A stretch of 64,000 nt of DNA, taken from contig NZ_CP107935.1 in assembly GCF_036038375.1 (NCBI RefSeq), forward strand, positions 4,774,001 to 4,838,000. The letters run 5' to 3'. The position numbers and the translations under genes were made by a program. A model generated the notes under the pieces. That model was not told where the DNA came from, did no database searches, and worked only from the letters and a program-made list of their open reading frames with translations. Origin of the DNA: Streptomyces sp. NBC_00414. Its GTDB lineage: Bacteria > Actinomycetota > Actinomycetes > Streptomycetales > Streptomycetaceae. Position 1 is the stretch's first letter; each line of letters starts with the position of its first letter. Below, piece by piece: positions 25,306-32,074 of this stretch.

Positions 25306-26727
25306 GTGGCAGCCGCGAGGTCACCCCAAGGAGCCACCGGAATCGGTGGCGCCGGGGCAGGAGACAAGAGCGGGTCGGGTCCGGTGCGCGGGGCCGTCCG
25401 TTCCGTCGGGCATGCCCTGCGACTGCCGTTCAGCGGTACGGCGAGAGGCATCAGAAAGGCGACACACGCGCACGGCGCGGGCGAGTCGGGCCTCGGCAAA
25501 CTGATCGAACTGCACGGGGTGAACGGCGCCGGCGACATGTTGATCACCGTGGCGCTCGCCTCGACGGTCTTCTTCTCGGTCCCCACGGACGAGGCCCGCG
25601 GCCGGGTGGCGCTCTACCTGGCGATCACCATGGCCCCGTTCACGCTGCTCGCCCCGGTCATCGGCCCGCTCCTGGACCGGCTCCCGCACGGCCGGCGCGC
25701 CGCGATGGCGGGCGCGTTCATGGCGCGCGCGTTCATGGCCCTGCTGCTGTCGGGCGCGGTCGTCACGGGCAGCATCGAGCTGTATCCGGCGGCCCTCGGC
25801 GTCCTGGTGGCGTCGAAGGCGTACGGCGTGGTGAGAAGCGCCGTGGTGCCCCGGCTCCTGCCACCCGCGTTCTCCCTGGTGAAGGCGAACTCGCGGGTCA
25901 CGCTCGGCGGCCTGCTGGCCACCGGTGTGGCGGCCCCGATCGGCGCGGGACTCCAGGCCCTCGGCCCCCGCTACCCGCTCTACGGCGCCTTCCTGATCTT
26001 CGTGGCGGGTACGTTCCTGTCGTTCTCGCTGCCGCACAAGGTCGACTCGGCCAAGGGCGAGGACAAGGCCCTGCTCGCTTCGGACGAGCAGCATCTGCAC
26101 GGGCCGCACCTGAAACAGCCCAAGCGCCCCGGCCTGCGCACGGTCGGTACGGCGGTCACGCATGCCCTCGCCGCGAACGCCGCGCTGCGCGGCCTCTCCG
26201 GCTTCCTGATCTTCTTCCTGGCGTTCCTGTTGCGCGAACACCCCCTCGCCGGCGCCAGCGCGGCGGTCTCGCTGACCATCGTCGGCGTGTCGGCCGGTGT
26301 GGGCAACGCGCTGGGCACGGCGGTCGGCGCGGCGCTCAGATCCCGCGCGCCGGAACTCATCATCGTCACGGTGGTCGCGGTGGTGCTGGGCGTGGCGATC
26401 ACGGCGGCGGTGTTCTTCGGGGTGCTCCTGGTGGCGGTGCTCGCCGCGTTCGCCGGATTCGCCCAGGCGCTGTCCAAGCTGTCCCTGGACGCTCTGATCC
26501 AGCGGGACGTGCCGGAACTGGTGCGGACCTCGGCGTTCGCGCGCTCGGAGACGATCCTTCAGATGGCCTGGGTGGTCGGCGGGGCGATCGGTATCGCGCT
26601 GCCGCTCAACGGCACGCTCGGGATGGCGGTGGCCTCCGCGATCATCGCCCTCGGCTGGCTCACCACGGTCCGCGGGCTGCTGAGCGCGGCCCGGCACGGC
26701 GGACGGCAACACGCGCACCTGGTCTGA
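25306..26727 (+). CDS. MFS-type membrane transporter
   Basis: 473 residues from the GTG at 25306; the frame is open further upstream but the composition there is not protein-like. After a 70-residue basic, Gly-rich N-terminus there are about 11-12 hydrophobic helices, starting with NGAGDMLITVALASTVFFSV. The loop GPLLDRLPHGRRAAMAGAFM is a degenerate motif A. A cytosolic linker (LLASDEQHLHGPHLKQPKRP) divides the two halves. This matches conserved streptomycete MFS proteins found beside DUF2771 and mqnB. The substrate is unknown and the start is uncertain. Confidence 0.82.
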   Translation: MAAARSPQGATGIGGAGAGDKSGSGPVRGAVRSVGHALRLPFSGTARGIRKATHAHGAGESGLGKLIELHGVNGAGDMLITVALASTVFFSVPTDEARGRVALYLAITMAPFTLLAPVIGPLLDRLPHGRRAAMAGAFMARAFMALLLSGAVVTGSIELYPAALGVLVASKAYGVVRSAVVPRLLPPAFSLVKANSRVTLGGLLATGVAAPIGAGLQALGPRYPLYGAFLIFVAGTFLSFSLPHKVDSAKGEDKALLASDEQHLHGPHLKQPKRPGLRTVGTAVTHALAANAALRGLSGFLIFFLAFLLREHPLAGASAAVSLTIVGVSAGVGNALGTAVGAALRSRAPELIIVTVVAVVLGVAITAAVFFGVLLVAVLAAFAGFAQALSKLSLDALIQRDVPELVRTSAFARSETILQMAWVVGGAIGIALPLNGTLGMAVASAIIALGWLTTVRGLLSAARHGGRQHAHLV

Positions 26728-26850
26728 GCCGCGCGGTGCCCGCCCGGCGGCGGCCCGATCGCCGCCTGCTCACGTCCGTTCCGGTCCGCGGCACGCCGCG
26801 TATCGCACCCACATGGCCGGGCCGCCCGACCCGCCCGATAACCTTCGGCC

Positions 26851-27339
26851 ATGAGCTCCCAGCGTCCCCTTGCGCGCCGTCGCCGCGCCGTCGCCGCCGC
26901 CGGCGCCGTTTCCGCCGGACTTCTCGTGCTGTCCGCCTGTGACAAGCCGACGCCGATGGCCACCGTCACGGTCGGCAAGAACTCGATCAGCTCCGAGGCC
27001 GAGTGCTACGAGGACGGCAAGAACATCGGCAAGGAGGAAGCGACCAAGTGCGCCCTCAAGAAGTCCTCCGACACGATCAGCGTCTCGCAGGGCGAGACGC
27101 TGCGGATCGGTGTCGACCCGGAGATCGCCGACGAGGGCTGGGCCCTGTGGCTCAACGGCCAGCAGGTCACCTCCCCGTTCAAGAAGACGTACTACGCCTT
27201 CGAGGGCGTCGACCTCTTCGCCGAGCAGTCGGGCCAGGCCGCCCCGAAGACGATCTACATCAGCGTCGTCCAGCAGAACAAGAGCGGTTCGCAGTTCAAG
27301 GGCGTCTGGAACTTCAAGCTGGAGAACGCGGACGCCTGA
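26851..27339 (+). CDS. DUF2771 lipoprotein
   Basis: 162 residues. The signal peptide ends in the lipobox VLSAC (Cys near residue 30), so it should be lipid-anchored on the outer face of the membrane. The mature part (SISVSQGETLRIGVDPEIAD type segments, VTSPFKKTYYAFEGVDLF) is beta-rich and fits DUF2771. An Arg-rich n-region precedes the hydrophobic core. Function is unknown in the family. The futalosine hydrolase gene starts 37 bp after its stop, so they may be co-transcribed. Confidence 0.88.
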   Translation: MSSQRPLARRRRAVAAAGAVSAGLLVLSACDKPTPMATVTVGKNSISSEAECYEDGKNIGKEEATKCALKKSSDTISVSQGETLRIGVDPEIADEGWALWLNGQQVTSPFKKTYYAFEGVDLFAEQSGQAAPKTIYISVVQQNKSGSQFKGVWNFKLENADA

Positions 27340-27376
27340 GCCGGCCGAACCGCCCGTTCCCCGTGAAGCGCCGCTC

Positions 27377-28150
27377 ATGCGTGTCCTCGTAACCACCGCG
27401 GTCCCCGCCGAACGGGACGCGGTGGCCTCGGCGTTCACGGTCCCGGTGTCGGCGCACCCGGTTCCGGGGGCGGCCCTGAGCAGGCTGACGCTCGTGGCGG
27501 ACCGCTCCGACCTCCGCGACCGTCTCGTGCTCGATCTCCTGGCCGGTGGCGTGGGTCCGGCCGCCGCCGCCGCGTCGACCGCCGCCGCGCTCACCGCTGC
27601 CGCGCTGGCCGGTGAGCCGTACGACGTGGTGGTCTCCGCCGGTATCGGCGGCGGGTTCCAGCCCGACGCGCCCGTCGGATCGCTCGTCCTCGCCGACGAC
27701 ATCACCGTCGCGGACCTCGGCGCGGAGACCCCCGAGGCCACCGGGACCACCGGGACCACTGTCGGATTCACGCCGGTCACCGAACTGGGGTTCGGAGCCG
27801 TCACCCACCGGCCGCCGGAATCACTCGTACGAGAGCTCGCGGCCGTCACCGGAGCGCGTCGCGGGTCCGTCCTCACCGTCAGTACCGTGACCGGAAGCAC
27901 GGCGCGCGCCGCGGAACTGCGCCGTCGCCACCCGCGGGCGCTCGCCGAGGCCATGGAGGGTTTCGGGGTCGCCGAGGCTGCCGCGGCGCACGGCGTCCCC
28001 GTCCTGGAGATCCGTGCCGTGTCCAATCCCGTGGGCCCCCGCGACCGCGCCGCCTGGCGGATCGGCGAGGCCCTCGCGGCGCTCACCGGGGCCTTCGGGA
28101 AGCTTGCGCCCGTACTGGAGAGTTGGAACCCACATGACCTCACCCACTGA
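27377..28150 (+). CDS. mqnB: Futalosine hydrolase
   Basis: 257 residues with a nucleosidase/phosphorylase fold: VRVLVTTAVPAERDAV at the N-terminus, VVVSAGIGGGFQ near residue 92, and EAMEGFGVAEAAAAHGVPVLEIRAVSN near 195. The last one holds the Glu-Met-Glu nucleoside-binding motif and the loop with the catalytic acid seen in MTA/SAH nucleosidases. MqnB cleaves futalosine to dehypoxanthine futalosine and hypoxanthine in the alternative menaquinone pathway. The gene overlaps mqnD by 17 bp, which supports the assignment. The other steps (mqnA, mqnC) are not in this window. Confidence 0.92.
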   Translation: MRVLVTTAVPAERDAVASAFTVPVSAHPVPGAALSRLTLVADRSDLRDRLVLDLLAGGVGPAAAAASTAAALTAAALAGEPYDVVVSAGIGGGFQPDAPVGSLVLADDITVADLGAETPEATGTTGTTVGFTPVTELGFGAVTHRPPESLVRELAAVTGARRGSVLTVSTVTGSTARAAELRRRHPRALAEAMEGFGVAEAAAAHGVPVLEIRAVSNPVGPRDRAAWRIGEALAALTGAFGKLAPVLESWNPHDLTH

Positions 28151-29021
28151 GCCCTCGCAGAACACGCGGAACTCGCGGACACAGCCCCTGAGGATCGCCT
28201 ACTCGCCCTGTCCGAACGACACCTTCGTCTTCGACGCCTGGGCCCACGGCCGGATCCCGGGAGCACCCGCGCTCGATGTGACCTTCGCGGACATCGACAT
28301 CACCAACGGCATGGCGGAACGCGGCGAGTTCGACGTCCTGAAGGTGTCGTACGCCGTCCTGCCGTACGTCCTGGACGAATGGGCCCTGCTGCCCTGCGGA
28401 GGCGCTCTCGGGCGTGGCTGCGGGCCGCTGGTCCTCACCCGGGAGCCGGGCGTGGACCTCACCGGCCGCACGGTCGCCGTGCCGAGCGAGCGGTCGACCG
28501 CGTACATGCTGTTCCGCCTGTGGGCCGCGGACACGGTCCCCGGCGGGGTCGGCGAGATCGTGGTCATGCCGTTCCACGAGATCATGCCCGCGGTACGGGA
28601 CGGGAAGGTGGACGCCGGACTGGTCATCCACGAGGCCCGTTTCACGTACCAGAACTACGGTCTGCACAAGCTCGCGGACATGGGCGAGCACTGGGAGTCG
28701 ACGACGGGCCTGCCGATCCCGCTGGGCGCGATCATCGCCAAGCGGTCGCTGGGCGAGGCCGCGCTGGGGCTGCTCGCGGAGTCCGTCCGGGCGTCCGTAC
28801 GGGCGGCCTGGGACGATCCCGAGGCCTCGCGGGCGTATGTGCTGGAGCACGCGCAGGAGATGGACTCGTCGGTCGCCGACCAGCACATCGGGCTGTACGT
28901 CAACGAGTTCACGGCCGACCTGGGCGAGGACGGGTACGCGGCGATCCGTGGCCTTCTCACGCGGGCGGCGGCGGAGGGGCTCGTGCCGGCTCTCGCGCCG
29001 GGGGCGCTGACCTTTCCCTAA
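28134..29021 (+). CDS. mqnD: 1,4-dihydroxy-6-naphthoate synthase
   Basis: 295 residues. RIAYSPCPNDTFVFDAWAHG near the N-terminus, DIDITNGMAERGEFDVLKVS and VIHEARFTYQNYGLHKLADMG are signature segments of MqnD, a periplasmic-binding-protein-like enzyme. It converts cyclic dehypoxanthine futalosine to 1,4-dihydroxy-6-naphthoate. The ATG at 28134 lies inside the end of mqnB; an earlier start would extend the overlap without adding conserved sequence. Together with mqnB it marks the organism as a user of the futalosine route to menaquinone. Confidence 0.94.
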   Translation: MTSPTEPSQNTRNSRTQPLRIAYSPCPNDTFVFDAWAHGRIPGAPALDVTFADIDITNGMAERGEFDVLKVSYAVLPYVLDEWALLPCGGALGRGCGPLVLTREPGVDLTGRTVAVPSERSTAYMLFRLWAADTVPGGVGEIVVMPFHEIMPAVRDGKVDAGLVIHEARFTYQNYGLHKLADMGEHWESTTGLPIPLGAIIAKRSLGEAALGLLAESVRASVRAAWDDPEASRAYVLEHAQEMDSSVADQHIGLYVNEFTADLGEDGYAAIRGLLTRAAAEGLVPALAPGALTFP

Positions 29022-29117
29022 GGGGGATGGGCGGGCGCAGAGTGTCCGTGCGGGCTGGCGGGAACTGGTCGCGCCCCGCGGCGGAGCCGCAGATGTCACG
29101 GCCCCGCGCCCCTTGAA

Positions 29118-29143
29118 GGGCTGCGCCCATCGGAGCGCAGCCC
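29118..29143. terminator. Hairpin between mqnD and the cold-shock gene
   Basis: GGGCTGCGC at 29118-29126 pairs perfectly with GCGCAGCCC at 29135-29143 around an 8-nt loop. It lies between convergent genes and can act in both directions. Confidence 0.7.
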
Positions 29144-29160
29144 GGACCGGTGCGGGGCGG

Positions 29161-29544
29161 TTACACGTCCAACTGGTCCGCCACCGCGCGCAGCAGGCCT
29201 GCGATCTTCGCGCCGGAGGCCTTGTCGGGGTAGCGGCCGCGCTCGAGCATCGGCGTGATGTTTTCCAGAAGGGTCGTCAAATCCTGGACGATCGACGCCA
29301 GTTCGTCCGGCTTACGGCGCTGGGCCGCCGCCACGGAGGGCGTGGGGTCCAGAAGCGTCACCGAAAGCGCCTGGTCACCGCGCTGTCCGGCGACCACACC
29401 GAACTCCACACGCTGCCCCGGCTTGAGAACATCGACTCCGGCGGGCAGGACCGAGGAATGCACGAAAACGTCGCCGCCGTCGTCGCGGGAGAGAAAGCCG
29501 AAGCCCTTCTCACTGTTGAACCACTTGACCTTGCCGGTAGGCAC
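29161..29544 (-). CDS. Cold-shock domain protein with C-terminal extension
   Basis: 127 residues. Residues 1-66 are a CSD with both RNA-binding motifs: GKVKWFNSEKGFGF (RNP1) and GDVFVHSS (RNP2). Classical bacterial Csps end near residue 67; this one carries about 60 more (DELASIVQDLTTLLENITPM and DKASGAKIAGLLRAVADQLD), predicted helical, which may mediate dimerisation. It binds single-stranded nucleic acid; the extended form is conserved in streptomycetes, to my knowledge without an assigned role. It converges on mqnD. Confidence 0.9.
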   Translation of the reverse strand: MPTGKVKWFNSEKGFGFLSRDDGGDVFVHSSVLPAGVDVLKPGQRVEFGVVAGQRGDQALSVTLLDPTPSVAAAQRRKPDELASIVQDLTTLLENITPMLERGRYPDKASGAKIAGLLRAVADQLDV

Positions 29545-29720
29545 GTCTGTCCTCGTCCTCGTACTCGTCGGAAACTGCGTCGGAAAAAATACGGCTGAAA
29601 ACTGCTCGGGAAACAGGTCCGTACAGCACTACAGCGGGTCGTCGGACCCGCCGGTACCAAGGCTAATGGTCCGGCGGCTGCTGACAAGACGTCGCCGGAT
29701 TGTTCTCCCGGGCAGGGAAC

Positions 29721-29726
29721 TACCCT
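29721..29726 (+). promoter_or_regulatory. Candidate leaderless promoter of the DUF3188 gene
   Basis: TACCCT ends 6 nt before the GTG at 29733, with a TTGTTC-like -35 element near 29700. No ribosome-binding site precedes the GTG. Confidence 0.5.
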
Positions 29727-29732
29727 GGTCGA

Positions 29733-29981
29733 GTGCGTGACAAAACCCAACCGAATTCCGCCGCGGCCGGAGACCGACTGATCCGTGCCGGTGCCATCGT
29801 GTTCTTCGTCGGAGCTCTGGCCACACTGGTCACCGTGGCCCCGCTGCTGCTCGACACGACGCCCTTTCCTACGTACATGTTCGGTCTGAGCATGTTGATG
29901 GGCGTCGGATTCCTCATCGCGGGAGCGGGGGTGTTCCAGTCGATCGCCAGTGGGCGCCGGCAGGCGCGCGGAGGTTTGTGA
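29733..29981 (+). CDS. Small DUF3188-like membrane protein
   Basis: 82 residues with two membrane helices (AGAIVFFVGALATLVTVAPLL and FGLSMLMGVGFLIAGAGVF) and basic ends. The layout and the phrase LIRAGAIVFFVGALATLVTV fit the short actinobacterial family DUF3188. The GTG at 29733 follows a TACCCT box by 6 nt, so translation is probably leaderless. It is divergent from the cold-shock gene and converges on the HAD gene, with only 4 bp between stops. Function is unknown. Confidence 0.75.
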   Translation: MRDKTQPNSAAAGDRLIRAGAIVFFVGALATLVTVAPLLLDTTPFPTYMFGLSMLMGVGFLIAGAGVFQSIASGRRQARGGL

Positions 29982-29985
29982 CCGT

Positions 29986-30597
29986 TTACCGGCGGGCCGC
30001 CAGCCAACTCGGGAACTCCAGCAGGTCCTTGAGCACCACGTCGGCGCCCGCCGCGCGCAGTTCCTCCTCGTCGCACGGGCCGGTGGCCACCGCGACGGAC
30101 AGTGCTCCGGCGGTGCGCGCGCCGCGTACGTCGCCGGTGTGGTCGCCGACGTAGACGTCCGCGTCGTACTCGCGCAGGGCCTCCGCCTTGCGCTCGGCCC
30201 ACAGGTCGCCGATGACGGCGTCGGCGTCGATGCCGAGATGGCTGAGATGCAGCTTGGCGTTGGGCTCGTACTTCGCGGTGACGACGATCGCCCGGCCCCC
30301 GGCCGCCCGCACCGCCGCTATCGCCGCACGGGCCCCGGGCATCGCGGGCGTCGGGGCGATGGCGTGGGTGGGGTACATCTCCCGGTACACGTCCGCCATG
30401 CTCGCGACCTCCTCGGCCGGAAACCAGTTGATCAGCTCCTCCGCGAGCGGGGGCCCGAGCCGTGTGACGGCCAGATCGGCATCGATGAAGGTTCCCGTCC
30501 GCACGGAAAGCGCCTCGTAACAGGCACGGATCCCCGGCCGGGAATCGATAAGGGTCATGTCGAGGTCAAAGCCAACGGTCAACACAGCAGAGGTCAT
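29986..30597 (-). CDS. HAD-family hydrolase (phosphoglycolate phosphatase-like)
   Basis: 203 residues. Motif I is VGFDLDMTLIDSRPG (nucleophile and acid Asp, DxD). Motif II is the Thr in AIVVTAKYEPN. Motif III Lys is in the LDLKDL-like region and in LWAERKAEAL. Motif IV is VYVGDHTGDVRGAR. The cap lies between motifs I and II, as in subclass I phosphatases such as Gph. It should dephosphorylate a small metabolite; the substrate is unknown. An ATG 9 nt upstream (30606) is an equally possible start. Confidence 0.87.
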   Translation of the reverse strand: MTSAVLTVGFDLDMTLIDSRPGIRACYEALSVRTGTFIDADLAVTRLGPPLAEELINWFPAEEVASMADVYREMYPTHAIAPTPAMPGARAAIAAVRAAGGRAIVVTAKYEPNAKLHLSHLGIDADAVIGDLWAERKAEALREYDADVYVGDHTGDVRGARTAGALSVAVATGPCDEEELRAAGADVVLKDLLEFPSWLAARR

Positions 30598-30629
30598 AAA
30601 AACCATTGTGCCCACCACGCACAACGCGC

Positions 30630-30690
30630 CCTGAAGGGGCGCGGGGAACTGCGCGACCAGCCACAAGGCACCCGCACCCGACAACCGCCC
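30630..30690 (+). repeat. Single dispersed repeat with tail
   Basis: GGGGCGCGGGGAACTGCGC at about 30636-30655, followed by GACCAGCCACA and CACCCGCACCCGAC, the canonical tail of the family. Confidence 0.85.
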
Positions 30691-30853
30691 CGCACCCCCC
30701 GCATGCACTCGGCACGGGAGGTCTTCGGCCTGGAGTGCGTGGGCGTGCCCGATCCGGTGCCCGGGTCGCCGCTGGTGGTGCCGGGGGCGCCGTGGGGCGC
30801 GTCGCCGGAGCAGACGCGCGGGGAGACCGGGGTCCCCGCCCAGGAGGGGGCCG

Positions 30854-31933
30854 CTACCTCCGTCGCTGCGACCTCCACACCAGGTACAGCGCGGAAGCGA
30901 CAGCCGCGCTCCGCAGGACCCACGGCCAGGTCTCGGCGATCGCGCCGCTCATCTGGTCCTGCGCGATGGGCTCGCCCCAGCGCTCCTCCGTACGGCCCCA
31001 GATCCAGACGATGCCCCCCGCGGCGACGATGCCGGGCACGACGAGGACGGCCCACTTCGACTCGGTGGGGCTCAGCCGGCGCGAGAGGTAGGCGATGAGC
31101 CAGCCGAGGGCCAGCATGACGAGGTTGCCGATGACCGCGCCGGCGACCAGGAGGGCGGCGGCGAGCAGCAGCAGCGGGTTGGACCAGCCCCCGCCGCCTC
31201 CACCGCCCCCGAGGGACGGCAGGCGGGGTACGAAGCGGCGGGGTACGAAGCGGCGGCGTACGCGCCCGGCCGGTTCCGCCGCCTCGACGGGTGCCGCCGG
31301 CTCGAGGGCCGCCGCGGACTTCTCCCCGGGCCCGTCGGTGTCGTCGGGGTCGTCGCCGGGCGGCGGCTTGAACAGTTCCGGGATCTCCACGCCCCCGGTG
31401 AACCCCGGCACGCTGTCCGTCGCCCCGAACGGTCCGCTCTCCACACGCCACCAGTCGGGCTGGGGGCCGGTGCCGAGCTCGTCCGTGCTGGCGAGGTGCG
31501 GCGGGGTGGGCGTGGGGCCGACCATCCCGTTCGGTTCCGACTCGGCGAGTTTCGACTCGGCGGAGCGTGGCCGGGGCACCGCGCGGCGCAGGCGCCCGGG
31601 CCGGCCCTCCGGCTCCTGGGCGCGCTGGGCGGGGACGGCGGACCGCCTCGGCGGGGCCGGGGTCTCGCCCGTGTCGGCACCGGTGCCCATGCCCGTGCCG
31701 TCGGCCTTCGAGTTGGCGTCCGCGACCACCGACTCGGGGGTGCCGATGCGGTCGAGGAGGCGGCGGACCGCGGCCGGGCTGTCGATGGCCGCCTTGGCCC
31801 GGCGCCGGTCGATCTCGGTGCGCAGTTCCGACACGAGCCGCATCCGCGTCCCCGACGGCAGCTGCCTCTGCTGGGCCAGGTCGCCCACCCGGCTCAGATA
31901 GTCGAATACGAGCTGGTCGCTCTCGATCCCCAC
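30854..31933 (-). CDS. Membrane protein with N-terminal HAAS-like domain
   Basis: 359 residues. Residues 5-75 are helical (LVFDYLSRVGDLAQQRQLPS, RMRLVSELRTEIDRRRAK, VRRLLDRIGTPESVVADANS) and resemble the HAAS/DUF1700 signalling domain. About 150 disordered Pro/Glu-rich residues follow, then an Arg-rich stretch (RRRFVPRRFVPRLPS), a Gly run and about four membrane helices from residue 255. HAAS proteins often accompany PadR or anti-sigma systems, but none is adjacent here. It might sense a cytosolic signal at the membrane; this is inference. Confidence 0.75.
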   Translation of the reverse strand: MGIESDQLVFDYLSRVGDLAQQRQLPSGTRMRLVSELRTEIDRRRAKAAIDSPAAVRRLLDRIGTPESVVADANSKADGTGMGTGADTGETPAPPRRSAVPAQRAQEPEGRPGRLRRAVPRPRSAESKLAESEPNGMVGPTPTPPHLASTDELGTGPQPDWWRVESGPFGATDSVPGFTGGVEIPELFKPPPGDDPDDTDGPGEKSAAALEPAAPVEAAEPAGRVRRRFVPRRFVPRLPSLGGGGGGGGWSNPLLLLAAALLVAGAVIGNLVMLALGWLIAYLSRRLSPTESKWAVLVVPGIVAAGGIVWIWGRTEERWGEPIAQDQMSGAIAETWPWVLRSAAVASALYLVWRSQRRR

Positions 31934-32061
31934 GAAGTCCCCTCCGGGGCGCCCGCGTTGTCATTCCCCGTGCGACCGACGGTACCGCGCCCGCCGCCGG
32001 TGGCGGGTCCCGGCACGGCGGTGACGCACGTCAACGGGAACGGCGGCGGGGGCCCACCCGC

Positions 32062-32067
32062 TAACGT
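32062..32067 (+). promoter_or_regulatory. Candidate leaderless -10 box of the XPB-associated gene
   Basis: TAACGT ends 7 nt before the ATG at 32075, with no ribosome site in between. Confidence 0.4.
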
Positions 32068-32074
32068 GGATCGG

